Source: Tomitella gaofuii
GTDB taxonomy: Bacteria; Actinomycetota; Actinomycetes; Mycobacteriales; Mycobacteriaceae
Length of the DNA stretch: 64,000 bases
Assembly: GCF_014126825.1 (NCBI RefSeq)
Contig: NZ_CP059900.1
Coordinates: 434,001-498,000, forward strand
Direction of reading: 5' to 3'
The position numbers were made by a program, and so were the translations under genes. Below are positions 44,137 to 51,979 of this stretch, in pieces; position 1 is the first letter of the stretch, and each line of letters opens with the position of its first letter. A model generated the notes under the pieces. That model saw only the letters and a list, made by a program, of their open reading frames with translations, did no database searches and was not told the origin of the DNA.

Positions 44137-44631
44137 TCAGCCCCAGGGGACCGAAGCGGGGGGCCCGGCCGCGGCGCGCTCGCACACCCAGCCGTCGGGA
44201 CTCTCGCCGCCCTCCAGGAACGCCAGATACTGCTCGGCGGCGGAGTCGGAGAGGACGCCCTGCAGCTCGGGGTAGAGGATCGGCTCCTCCTTGGAATTGT
44301 GGGCGTCCAGGCGGGTGAGCAGATCCCGGCACAGTGCCGCAGCCGACGAGGCGGGCACCGGATCGACGGTGAGTGCGGCGTCGACCTGGTCGAGAATCTG
44401 CCACATCTCGCCGTGCTCGCGCAGCATGACGAACACGGGGGCCATCATCCCGGCGTCGCGCAACGGCGGGAACAAGTAGACCTCCTCGAGGTAGATGTGC
44501 CGCCGCAGCTCGTCGAACACCGCCTCGAGGCGCTCGCGGCCGTCGGCGTCGCCGTTCAGGAACGCGTAGATCCCGTCGTCGATCGCGTGGTGCTCCGCTT
44601 CGAGAGCCTCCGCGAGCGTCGTGTCGGTCAT
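44137..44631 (-). CDS. Hemerythrin HHE domain protein
   Basis: A 164-residue four-helix protein. Iron-binding residues appear in order: His in LEAEHHAIDDGIY, His and Glu in FDELRRHIYLEEVYLFPPL, His in MLREHGEMWQIL, and His plus Glu in LDAHNSKEEPILYPEL. Such proteins bind a di-iron site and take part in oxygen, nitric oxide or redox sensing in actinobacteria. Start ATG with GGAGG eleven bases upstream; the frame extends upstream without similarity. It precedes the MgtC gene on the same strand with only a small gap. Confidence 0.87.
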   Translation of the reverse strand: MTDTTLAEALEAEHHAIDDGIYAFLNGDADGRERLEAVFDELRRHIYLEEVYLFPPLRDAGMMAPVFVMLREHGEMWQILDQVDAALTVDPVPASSAAALCRDLLTRLDAHNSKEEPILYPELQGVLSDSAAEQYLAFLEGGESPDGWVCERAAAGPPASVPWG

Positions 44632-44707
44632 GCCGGGCCTCCGTCCGTGCCGATGTCCACCCCCGCATGAATCATAGGACGAAACTGCGGCAAAAGGGGC
44701 GCCAGCG

Positions 44708-45313
44708 TCAGAAATCCACGTCCAGGCAGGCCAGGCGGGCGCCGGCGTCGCCCGCATCATGCGTGCCGGTCGACGTGAGGTGGTCGAGGAACACCAGCGA
44801 GCGAGCCTCACCGGGGCGGAACGTCCAGCCCAGCGTGCGGGTGCTGTAGGCGGTTCCTGCGGGGGTGGTGGTGAAGTCCAGCCACAGCTCGTTCGACGTG
44901 TTGGCGTACTCGGGATCCGTCGACGGGACTCCTGCGGGGTCCGGGCGGTTCTGATATCGGGCGCCGGCGGACCCGGGCTGCGTGCCGCACGGCTCCGTGG
45001 TGGCGTGCACGCCGTATTCCGTGGACGGCTGCAGCCCCGTAACGTTGAGGGTCACCACGGTTTGCGAGCCGTGCACGGATTCGGTGACCGTGGCCGTCGC
45101 ATTCTGCGGAACCTTCGCGGGGTCGTAGGTGACCGCGTTGGAGGCGATCTCCGGTACGAGGAAGACGCCTGTGGTGATGTGCGATGCGGGCGGGGCGGCG
45201 TTGGCGGGCGGGGGTGCGGCGGCATCGGATCCGCAGGCGGCGGTCGCGGCCGCCGCGGCGAGTGCTACGGCCACGGCCGCGTACCTCGTCGGTCCCGCAC
45301 GACGCGCGTCCAT
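44708..45313 (-). CDS. SodC-like secreted lipoprotein, metal ligands degenerate
   Basis: A 201-residue protein with a lipobox TAACGS (Cys near residue 28) after RRAGPTRYAAVAVALAAAAA. The mature part has the Cu/Zn superoxide dismutase-like beta-barrel order seen in its paralogue at 47297: GLQPSTEYGVHATTEPCG, then ARYQN, NELWLDFTTTP, and ARLACLDVDF. Of the putative metal ligands only one His of the HxH remains (HAT instead of HAH), ARYQ replaces PHYQ, and the VLHAKH strand reads FLDH. Enzymatic activity is therefore unlikely. It follows the CocE-type hydrolase gene by ten bases, in one operon. Confidence 0.78.
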   Translation of the reverse strand: MDARRAGPTRYAAVAVALAAAAATAACGSDAAAPPPANAAPPASHITTGVFLVPEIASNAVTYDPAKVPQNATATVTESVHGSQTVVTLNVTGLQPSTEYGVHATTEPCGTQPGSAGARYQNRPDPAGVPSTDPEYANTSNELWLDFTTTPAGTAYSTRTLGWTFRPGEARSLVFLDHLTSTGTHDAGDAGARLACLDVDF

Positions 45314-45323
45314 AGGTCCAGAC

Positions 45324-47156
45324 CTACTCCCTGAACACGTTCGGAGCCACCGATGGCACGACGGGCAGCGTGAGCCCCTGGCCCGCGCCGCTCTGCGGAA
45401 TCGTGATCCTGTGCGCCGTGATGCCGCCGCGGTAGTTGACGTCGCCGCCGGCGACGACCAGGCGGAGCCGGTGGCCCGTGTCGATGCGGTGCACGAGCGC
45501 GCGCATGTCCACGGTGACGGGCTGCGAGGGGTCGAGCACCCGCACCGGTGAGACGAGGCCGTCGATGAGCGTGGCGGTGCCGTCGGGGGCCACGTCGTAG
45601 AGCTTGGCGAACACCACCGCGGAATCCTCGACACTTCCGTCGAGCGGGCGTGCGGTCGCCACGGTCAGGCGAAGAGTGGGTCCGCCGACGATGTCGACGG
45701 GGGCCTGCGCGGGGGCGGTGGTCCACGCGGCGGCGCTGCCGGGGAGCTCCGCCGTCGGCACGTCCATCGCCGGCGCCATCGCGGGCGCGGAGACCTCGGT
45801 GGGCAGCCCGCCCGGCAGCGTGTACAGCGACTGCGCGCCGTCCGTCGCCGGCCCTGCCGTCAGCGACCCGTCGCCGGAGAGTGCGAGGGTGCGGGGGACG
45901 CCGACATCCACCGTGGGCGATTCGGCGTAGGCGGGGGCGGCGTTGCCGGAGTAGTCGACCCACGGGCGGAAGTACGCGAACTCGGGCCCGGTGGGGGTGG
46001 GTGCGTCCTTGAGGTAATGGTCGAGCCAGTCGGTGCGGCGTTGCACCATGTACTGCGACCCCGGGTCCCAGGCCTCGTCGCCGGCCGGGTTCTCGCCGGG
46101 GACCGCGCCGCCGCTGGAATGGCCGAACCGCTGCCAGACCAGCTTCACCTCGGTGCCCTGCTCCTGCAGCGCCCGATAGGTGGTGGTGGCCTCGCGCAGG
46201 TCGAACAGCGTGTCCTGCTCGCCCTGGAGCAGCAGGGTGGGAACGGTGACGTCGGAGAGGTACGAGGACACGGAGGTGGCGCGGAAGGTGTCGATGACGT
46301 GCTGGTCGACGGTACCGGTGGCGACGCCCTCGGCCAGGCCCTGGCACACCTCGGGCATGAAGTTGGGGCAGCCGGCCAGGCGGGACGGATCCTCCCGGTA
46401 GCTCTGGTACTGGACCGGGGTGAGGAATCCGGCCGCGGCCAGTGTCGCCGTCCAGGTGAGCTTGCTGACGCCGGGTACCGGGCCGCTCACCCCCGGCCCT
46501 TGGTCGAGGGTGTTCGGCACCAGCGAGTACGACAGGTCGTTCCACGTGATCGACGGTGTGATCGTGTCCAGCCGAGGATCCACGGCGGCGACGGCGAATT
46601 GGATCTGCCCGCCGTACGATCCGCCGATCATGCCCACGCGCGGATCGTGGTCGCGTGGCGTGCCCTGGTGGTCCACGGCGTCGCGCGCGATGTAGTCCGG
46701 CGCTGCGACGGGCCGGGTGTGGGCGGCGTCGGCGAAGGCGATCCCGCCGCGTCCGCCGAGGAATCCGATCAGCTGGGATCCCGCCCGGCCGTCCTGTGCG
46801 CGGCTGTCCATGCCGATGCGGCACCCGGAGCCGCCGAAGCCGAGTCCGGAATACGCCAGCACCGCGTACCCGCGGTCGGAGAAGTACTCGGCAGCGGCGG
46901 TCAGGTCGTCCTTGGAGCCGCCGAACCCGTTGGTGGCGAGGATCGCGGGCACCGGCGCGTCGGCCGTCGCCCCCGCGGGGCGGTACAGATCGCCGACGAT
47001 GTCGCAATGCTGCTCGCCCGGTCCCACGGTGACGGCGAAGTGCACAGTGGTGACCTCGGCCGCCTGCGGCGCCGCGACGGCGACGGCGGGCGCCGCGGTG
47101 AGCATCGCGGCGAGCGCGGCGGCCACCGGAACCGCTCGTGCGGACAGCCTGCGCAT
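45324..47156 (-). CDS. Secreted CocE/NonD family (X-Pro dipeptidyl-peptidase-like) hydrolase
   Basis: A 610-residue secreted enzyme. The signal peptide runs through MRRLSARAVPVAAALAAMLT to AVAAP near residue 30. The alpha/beta hydrolase core has ILATNGFGGSKDD and nucleophile elbow GGSYGG (Ser near residue 188), QGEQDTLF with the acid and RFGHSSG with the His; the C-terminal 220 residues form the jelly-roll domain (PTLRLTVATARPLDGS) of the family. Activities range from X-prolyl peptidase to cocaine esterase and glutaryl acylase. ATG has GGGGGGAT upstream; a TATGAT element lies 42 bases upstream. It is flanked by the two SodC-like genes. Confidence 0.88.
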   Translation of the reverse strand: MRRLSARAVPVAAALAAMLTAAPAVAVAAPQAAEVTTVHFAVTVGPGEQHCDIVGDLYRPAGATADAPVPAILATNGFGGSKDDLTAAAEYFSDRGYAVLAYSGLGFGGSGCRIGMDSRAQDGRAGSQLIGFLGGRGGIAFADAAHTRPVAAPDYIARDAVDHQGTPRDHDPRVGMIGGSYGGQIQFAVAAVDPRLDTITPSITWNDLSYSLVPNTLDQGPGVSGPVPGVSKLTWTATLAAAGFLTPVQYQSYREDPSRLAGCPNFMPEVCQGLAEGVATGTVDQHVIDTFRATSVSSYLSDVTVPTLLLQGEQDTLFDLREATTTYRALQEQGTEVKLVWQRFGHSSGGAVPGENPAGDEAWDPGSQYMVQRRTDWLDHYLKDAPTPTGPEFAYFRPWVDYSGNAAPAYAESPTVDVGVPRTLALSGDGSLTAGPATDGAQSLYTLPGGLPTEVSAPAMAPAMDVPTAELPGSAAAWTTAPAQAPVDIVGGPTLRLTVATARPLDGSVEDSAVVFAKLYDVAPDGTATLIDGLVSPVRVLDPSQPVTVDMRALVHRIDTGHRLRLVVAGGDVNYRGGITAHRITIPQSGAGQGLTLPVVPSVAPNVFRE

Positions 47157-47197
47157 CGATCCCCCTTCTCGGGCGCACGCGGCCCGATCGCGCAGTG

Positions 47198-47203
47198 ATC
47201 ATA
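47198..47203 (-). promoter_or_regulatory. -10 element for CocE-type hydrolase operon
   Basis: TATGAT on the minus strand, a near-consensus sigma-70-like -10 element 42 bases upstream of the ATG at 47156. No convincing -35 element. Confidence 0.5.
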
Positions 47204-47296
47204 CGGCGGTCGTGACTCTGTGCGGCGGAATTCCGCTGAATCGGTCCGCGTGCCCTGTTTCGTTCCGCCGGGCCGCGGGGTAGACAGGGGCTCCTC

Positions 47297-47848
47297 GTGA
47301 CCGCCGGTGCCGCGGCCCTCGCCGTGACCGCGGCCGGGTGCGGGGCCGACGACTCCGGCGCCGACGTCACCGGCACGTTCCGTGCCCCCGGATCCGGCGC
47401 AGGCCAGACGGCGTTCACCTACGACGAGGCCGCCGTCCCCGCCGGGGCGGCCATCACCGTCGACTCGGAGGACGACGGCGGCGGCACCACAGTGACGATC
47501 AACGCCGAGGGGTTGCAGCCGGATCGGGACTTCGGCGCCCACGCACACACGAAGCCTTGTGGGCCGCAGCCGTCGGACTCGGGGCCGCATTATCAGAACG
47601 TGCGGGACCCGGAGGCCACCGCCGATGCGCCGTCCACGGACCCCGCCTACGCCAACCCGCAGAACGAGGTGTGGCTCGACTTCAGCACCGACGGCAGCGG
47701 TGCCGGCCACGCGTCGACGACGGTCGATTGGGAGTTCCGCGACGGTGGGGCGCAGTCGCTGGTGCTGCACGCGAAGCACACCGCGACCGGGCCCGGCGAG
47801 GCCGGATCGGCGGGCGACCGGCTGGCCTGCATCGACGTGGACTTCTAG
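47297..47848 (+). CDS. SodC-like secreted lipoprotein
   Basis: At least 183 residues from the GTG. VTAAGC is a lipobox. The mature part resembles Cu/Zn superoxide dismutase: GAHAHTKPCG with an H-x-H pair and the disulfide Cys, PHYQN with a further His, LVLHAKHTAT with two more, and GDRLACIDVDF with the second Cys. So the metal site looks largely kept, unlike the paralogue at 44708. The signal lacks a basic n-region if started at 47297; reading on upstream in frame to a CTG at 47255 adds basic residues (RSAGPRGR) before the hydrophobic core. Divergent from the CocE-type hydrolase. Confidence 0.78.
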   Translation: MTAGAAALAVTAAGCGADDSGADVTGTFRAPGSGAGQTAFTYDEAAVPAGAAITVDSEDDGGGTTVTINAEGLQPDRDFGAHAHTKPCGPQPSDSGPHYQNVRDPEATADAPSTDPAYANPQNEVWLDFSTDGSGAGHASTTVDWEFRDGGAQSLVLHAKHTATGPGEAGSAGDRLACIDVDF

Positions 47849-47925
47849 CCGGGCGGCGACGTCACCAGGAATGACGATCAGGTCACTCGTCCAGTAAAAA
47901 GCGTGATCGGGGCGTGTGCAATGCC

Positions 47926-47931
47926 TATCGT
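47926..47931 (+). promoter_or_regulatory. -10 element, leaderless start
   Basis: TATCGT six bases before ATG 47938 of the frameshifted lipoprotein. Confidence 0.45.
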
Positions 47932-47937
47932 GGTGGC

Positions 47938-48364
47938 ATGTCCGCTCGAGTTCTGACGCTGGCCCTCGCGGCCGGCGGTCTGCTGGCGCTGGCCGGCTGC
48001 ACCTCCGCCGCCGACGGCGCCGCTCCCGAAGCCCAGGCACCGGCGGTCCCCGCCGCCGAGACCCCGCCGCGCGGGACCGACGACCGCGGCGTCCGCCACG
48101 ACAGAGTCGCTGCCCGCCGGGGCGCGCTGCGACGTCGGCCGGCCGGGTACCGAGGGCCTGGTCCTGGGCGGCACGGTGGACTGCGACACGGTGAACTCGG
48201 TGTGGTCCCGTGCGGTGGCGGACCCGGCGTTCCCCGTGCACGGCAACCGCAACACGATCACCGTCGACGGCTGGACCTGCCGTGCCCACCAGACCCGCCC
48301 GGTGCAGACCGGCTACTGCGAGGATCCGTCGACGCAGTCGCGATTCAAGGTGATCCACACCTAG
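47938..48364 (+). pseudogene. Small Cys-rich lipoprotein, frameshifted
   Basis: The first frame gives a full lipoprotein signal (MSARVLTLALAAGG, then LALAGC, Cys at residue 21) and an Ala/Pro linker, but then turns into arginine-rich nonsense. The next frame, open from about 48062 to the stop at 48362-48364, continues with a linker (TTAASATTESLPAG) and a compact domain with four Cys: ARCDVG, TVDCDTVNSVW, ITVDGWTC, TGYCEDP. The whole length is 427 bases, one more than a multiple of three, so one extra base between about 48003 and 48085 explains it. The domain looks like a small secreted actinobacterial protein of unknown function. Confidence 0.65.
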
Positions 48365-48389
48365 AGGCCCGGAGACCTGGCGGCCGCGG

Positions 48390-49307
48390 CTACGGCAGTA
48401 CGACGACCTTCCCGTCGGCGCCCGCCTCCGCGCGGGCGTGCGCGGCGGCGGCCTGGTCGAGCGGGTGCTCGGAGTCGACGATCACCTCGAAGCGGCCGTC
48501 CGCCGCCAACCCCGCGGCCAGCTGCAACGCGCTGAACGCGGAGGGGGCGGAGGACACGCGCACACCCTTGTCCGGCGCGTCGAAGTTCGCCAGCGTGACG
48601 ACGCGGTGGGGGCCGCCGGCGATCGCGATGAGCTCATCCAGCGACCCCTTGCCGGAGGCGTCGAGCACGGCGTCGACGCTGTCCGGCTCCAGGGCCGCCA
48701 CCCGCTCGTCCAGGCCGGGACCGTGGTCGAGGGGCGCGACGCCCAGGGCGCGCAGACGTTCCTGCTTGGCGGGGGAGGCCGTGCCGAGCACGGCGACGCC
48801 GCGGGCCAGTGCCAGTTGCGCCGCGGCGAATCCGACGCTGCCTGCGGCGCCGTCGATCATCAGGGTCGACCCCTCGTCCACGCCCAGCAGCCCCAGCGCG
48901 CGCAGGGCGGCCTCCGCCGCGGTGCTCACCGACGCCGCCTGCGCCCAGGTCCAGCCGGCGGGGCGGACGGCCCAATGCTCCAGGACTGCATACTCGGCGA
49001 AGGTCGCGGGCCCCAGCCCGAAGACCTCGTCGCCCACGGCGACCCCGGTGGCGTCCGCGCCGACTTCGTCGACCACCCCGGCGGCCTCCACGCCGGGGAC
49101 CACCGGTAGCGGTGGGGCGGCGGCGCCCCCGGCGAACATCCCCACGCGCTTCTTCAGGTCGAAGGGGTTCACCGACGCGGCCCGCACGCGGATGCGCACC
49201 TGCCCGGCGTCGGCGTGCGGCACCGCGATGCGGCCGGGAGCGAGAACCGACGGTCCGCCGTATGCGCTGTAGGAGACCGCGCGCATGGTGTCAGGGGAAT
49301 CGTCCAT
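48390..49307 (-). CDS. Zinc-independent MDR superfamily oxidoreductase (quinone reductase-like)
   Basis: A 305-residue medium-chain dehydrogenase. N-terminal GroES-like part (SVNPFDLKKRVGMF, PVVPGVEAAGVVDEVG) and Rossmann part with GAAGSVGFAAAQLA (near residues 148-160) and VVTLANFD. The zinc ligands of alcohol dehydrogenases are absent, as in NADPH quinone reductases. It would reduce quinones or alkenals. ATG with GGAGGTGACG immediately upstream, one of the best ribosome binding sites in the window. Its 3' end lies 25 bases from the frameshifted lipoprotein, convergent. Confidence 0.9.
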   Translation of the reverse strand: MDDSPDTMRAVSYSAYGGPSVLAPGRIAVPHADAGQVRIRVRAASVNPFDLKKRVGMFAGGAAAPPLPVVPGVEAAGVVDEVGADATGVAVGDEVFGLGPATFAEYAVLEHWAVRPAGWTWAQAASVSTAAEAALRALGLLGVDEGSTLMIDGAAGSVGFAAAQLALARGVAVLGTASPAKQERLRALGVAPLDHGPGLDERVAALEPDSVDAVLDASGKGSLDELIAIAGGPHRVVTLANFDAPDKGVRVSSAPSAFSALQLAAGLAADGRFEVIVDSEHPLDQAAAAHARAEAGADGKVVVLP

Positions 49308-49416
49308 CGTCACCTCCGGTCCGCGTATGGCTTTCTGCTGCCACCATCCCACGTAACGCCGTCCCGCGTGGTGCAGGACTCGGCCGCGGTGGTTTCGGCG
49401 ACCGGTGGTCGATCAG

Positions 49417-49422
49417 TAGCCT
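49417..49422 (+). promoter_or_regulatory. -10 element, leaderless start
   Basis: TAGCCT six bases before the GTG start (49429) of the MscS-like channel gene. Confidence 0.45.
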
Positions 49423-49428
49423 CGTGGC

Positions 49429-50502
49429 GTGAATCAGCTAGCTTTTCGACTGACGGACACCGGCCAGGAATGGCTGATCGACAAGCCCGTGCACATCGCG
49501 ATCACCGTGGTGATCGCGTTGATCGTGCGTTACCTGCTGCACCGGGCGATCGATCACGTGACACGACGCCCGGACGGCGAGGGATCGACGTCGCGCAGGG
49601 CACGGCGACGGGAGAAGCGCGCCGCCCGGCTCGCCGAAGCCGAACAAGCGGCGGCCGAGGGCGGTGCCGGCACGAACGGCGGCAGGGCCGAGCTGCACGT
49701 GGAGGAGGGCGGCGGGATGACCGCCGCGTTCCTCAAGAAGAACTCGCGCAAGCGCACCACGGAGGATCTGCGCGCGGAGCGGCAGCGCGACGAACGCCGT
49801 GCGCAGCGGCTCGCGACGATCGGCTCTGTACTCAAGTCGCTGGTGTCGTTCCTGGTACTGCTGTGGGTGATCTTCGACATCCTCCGGATCGTCGGCGTCA
49901 ACGTGGCGCCGTTCATCGCCTCGGCCGGCATCGTGGGCGTCGCGCTGGGCTTCGGCGCGCAGGCGCTGGTGCGTGACTTCCTGTCGGGTCTGTTCATGCT
50001 CTTCGAGGACCAGTACGGCGTGGGCGATTGGGTGGACCTGGGCGAGGCCTCCGGCACCGTCGAGAACGTGGGCCTGCGGGTGACGTCGGTGCGGGACCTG
50101 CACGGCACCATCTGGTACTGCCGCAACGGCGAGATCATGCGGGTGGGCAACTACAGCCAGGACTTCGGCGTCGCGTTCCTGGAGTTCCCCGTGTCCTACG
50201 GTGCGGACATCGACCTGGCCTGCAAGGTGGCGCTGGAGACCGCCAAGGAGGCGGCGGCCGAAGAACCGATGAAGTCCAACCTGCTCTCCGCCCCGGAGCT
50301 GCAGGGCGTCAACGCGCTGGACGCGGATTCGTGGACGCTGCGCATGACTGTGGTGACCCGCGCGAACATGCAGTGGGCGACCGAGCGCGAGCTGCGCCGA
50401 CGCATCCGCCGGGCGTTCGACACTGCCGGGGTGAGCGCACCGTACCCGGGAGGCCTGCCGGTGACGCCGCTCAAGGAAATGGCTCCGCAGTCTGCGGAGT
50501 GA
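49429..50502 (+). CDS. MscS-type mechanosensitive ion channel
   Basis: A 357-residue channel. A first membrane segment (VHIAITVVIALIVRYLL, about 21-38) is followed by a long, highly charged cytoplasmic insertion (about 45-135). The second segment (LVSFLVLLWVIFDIL) and the pore helix FIASAGIVGVALGFGAQALVRDFLSG with FEDQYGVGDWVDL match the MscS core; the C-terminal vestibule runs to about 340. It would release solutes during osmotic downshift. The large insertion between segments one and two is unusual in position but common in actinobacteria. Its 3' end overlaps the convergent gene by 32 bases. Confidence 0.9.
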   Translation: MNQLAFRLTDTGQEWLIDKPVHIAITVVIALIVRYLLHRAIDHVTRRPDGEGSTSRRARRREKRAARLAEAEQAAAEGGAGTNGGRAELHVEEGGGMTAAFLKKNSRKRTTEDLRAERQRDERRAQRLATIGSVLKSLVSFLVLLWVIFDILRIVGVNVAPFIASAGIVGVALGFGAQALVRDFLSGLFMLFEDQYGVGDWVDLGEASGTVENVGLRVTSVRDLHGTIWYCRNGEIMRVGNYSQDFGVAFLEFPVSYGADIDLACKVALETAKEAAAEEPMKSNLLSAPELQGVNALDADSWTLRMTVVTRANMQWATERELRRRIRRAFDTAGVSAPYPGGLPVTPLKEMAPQSAE

Positions 50503-51046
50503 CCCACCAGCGGGTCGACCCCCACACGGCGAAGCCGAGTAGCACCAGCCCGGGGAGCACGCCCGCCACGACCGCGGTGACCTCACCGGAGGATTGCAGC
50601 GCTGCGAACACCAGCCCGGCGATACCGCACGCGCCGATCACCGCGCCGATCAGGTGGAAGAAGGCGAGCCGGAACAGGCGGGCCATCGGGACGAAGTGCG
50701 CGCCGACGACCAGGGACACCCAGGCGACGCCGGCGTGCGGGGCGTCCAGCAGGCCGTTGATGACGGCGAGCCCGCCGAACAACGCCGCTACTTCGCCCGC
50801 GACGATCAGCCAGTACCCGCGGGCGAGCCGCGGCGGCGGGGCGTCCGCGTCGCCGGGGCCGTCGGGTGCGCGGACGGCGCCCACCGCGACAGACCCCGCT
50901 GTCACGGTGGCGAGGGCGATGGCGGCGATCCGGACGGCCCAGGCGGCGGCGGACGGCAGCGGCCACGAGTTGACCAGCACGTAGATCAGTCCGAATCCGG
51001 CGGCGACCAGCGATCCGATGAGCCGGCCGCGGGCGGGCTTCTGCAC
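50471..51046 (-). CDS. Six-segment membrane protein of unknown function
   Basis: A 191-residue protein with six predicted membrane segments (e.g. LIGSLVAAGFGLIYVLV, WLIVAGEVAALFGGLAVI, LIGAVIGACGIAGLVFAAL, VVAGVLPGLVLLGFAVWG). The family is not recognised. GTG start with GAAAGGACA at correct spacing. It lies between the MscS-like channel (convergent, overlapping by 32 bases) and the tiny ORF at 51152, divergent from it. Nothing in the sequence suggests a transport motif. Confidence 0.75.
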   Translation of the reverse strand: MQKPARGRLIGSLVAAGFGLIYVLVNSWPLPSAAAWAVRIAAIALATVTAGSVAVGAVRAPDGPGDADAPPPRLARGYWLIVAGEVAALFGGLAVINGLLDAPHAGVAWVSLVVGAHFVPMARLFRLAFFHLIGAVIGACGIAGLVFAALQSSGEVTAVVAGVLPGLVLLGFAVWGSTRWWVTPQTAEPFP

Positions 51047-51151
51047 TGCACTGTCCTTTCTGCAGGCGCGCGGGCTGACCAACCTACGCCATCGGCAGGT
51101 AGTCTCCTGTGATGAACGGGGCCGTGCGCCCCGGCGAAAGTGGAGGTGGCA

Positions 51152-51247
51152 ATGTCCTACATCATCTATGCGGCGCTGAAGGCCGGCGGCTTCTCGGAGG
51201 CGGACGCGCGTTACTGGGCGACGCTGTTGGCGATCAACCCCCAGTAG
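51152..51247 (+). CDS. 31-residue small protein
   Basis: A short ORF not usually called, MSYIIYAALKAGGFSEADAR followed by YWATLLAINPQ, stop TAG. It has a strong ribosome binding site (GGAGG eight bases before the ATG). The amino acid pattern, an amphipathic helix with a GGFSEADARYWA centre, is reasonable for a real peptide, and codon use fits the host. Function unknown. The 5' region is divergent from the six-segment membrane protein gene. Confidence 0.55.
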   Translation: MSYIIYAALKAGGFSEADARYWATLLAINPQ

Positions 51248-51377
51248 TCGACTCGCAGTAGCCGACTCGCAGTACCCCTCGAACCGCCCCGCGGCCGCCG
51301 CAGGTGTGCCAATGTGGTCACCGAAGCCACGGCCGTTTCCAGTGCCGTGGCAGTTCCAGGATGAGGGGCGTCGGCGC

Positions 51378-51959
51378 ATGTATGCGATGTACACGGAGGA
51401 ACGCGGATTCCCGGAGTCCGCGTCAAGGGCGCGCGCGGCGATCCGGGCGGCGCTGATCACGTCGGCGGTCGCCGCGATCGTCCTCGGGGTCATCGCACTG
51501 TTCTGGCCGGGCCCCACCCTGCTCGCGATCGCGGTGCTGTTCGGCCTGTGGCTGGTGATCGGCGGCGTCATGCGCGTCGCCACCGCCATCACGTCGCACT
51601 TCCTGTCCACCGGTATGCGCTGGTTGCTCGGGGGCCTCGGCGCACTCGTCGTCGCCGCCGGCATCGTGTGCCTGTTCAACCCCGGCAAGGCACTGTGGGT
51701 GCTGACGGTGTTCATCGGCATCAGCTGGATCCTCGACGGCGTCATGGCGCTGTTCTCCGGGCGGGACAGGGCCACCGTCGGCCCGCGCTGGCTGTACATC
51801 GCGGGCGCGGTGATCTCGGTGATCGCCGGCATCGTCGTGCTGGCGATGCCGGGGGTTGCAGTGGCCACGTTCGCGATGTTCGGCGGGATCCTGCTCATCA
51901 TCATGGGAATCGTCACGCTGTTCACCCTGCTGCCGTCGGAATCGGTGAACCGCGCGTGA
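51378..51959 (+). CDS. HdeD family (DUF308) membrane protein
   Basis: A 193-residue protein with six membrane segments in three repeats of the DUF308 type: ALITSAVAAIVLGVIALFWPGPTLLAI, then LGGLGALVVAAGIVCLFNPGKALWVL, then IAGAVISVIAGIVVLAMPGVAVATF. HdeD in enteric bacteria assists acid resistance at high cell density; in actinobacteria the role is not established. Start ATG 51378 chosen for GAGGGG upstream; an in-frame GTG at 51306 would add 24 residues. It runs into the next membrane protein gene with a gap of only 20 bases. Confidence 0.85.
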   Translation: MYAMYTEERGFPESASRARAAIRAALITSAVAAIVLGVIALFWPGPTLLAIAVLFGLWLVIGGVMRVATAITSHFLSTGMRWLLGGLGALVVAAGIVCLFNPGKALWVLTVFIGISWILDGVMALFSGRDRATVGPRWLYIAGAVISVIAGIVVLAMPGVAVATFAMFGGILLIIMGIVTLFTLLPSESVNRA

Positions 51960-51967
51960 GCGACGGG

Positions 51968-51973
51968 TATCGT
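51968..51973 (+). promoter_or_regulatory. -10 element, leaderless start
   Basis: TATCGT six bases before ATG 51980. Confidence 0.45.
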
Positions 51974-51979
51974 GACCGC

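Noticed and set aside
47897-49272. 452-codon plus-strand frame starting with the lipoprotein signal
   Set aside because: After about 45 residues it turns into arginine- and serine-rich nonsense and then runs antisense to the quinone reductase-like gene.
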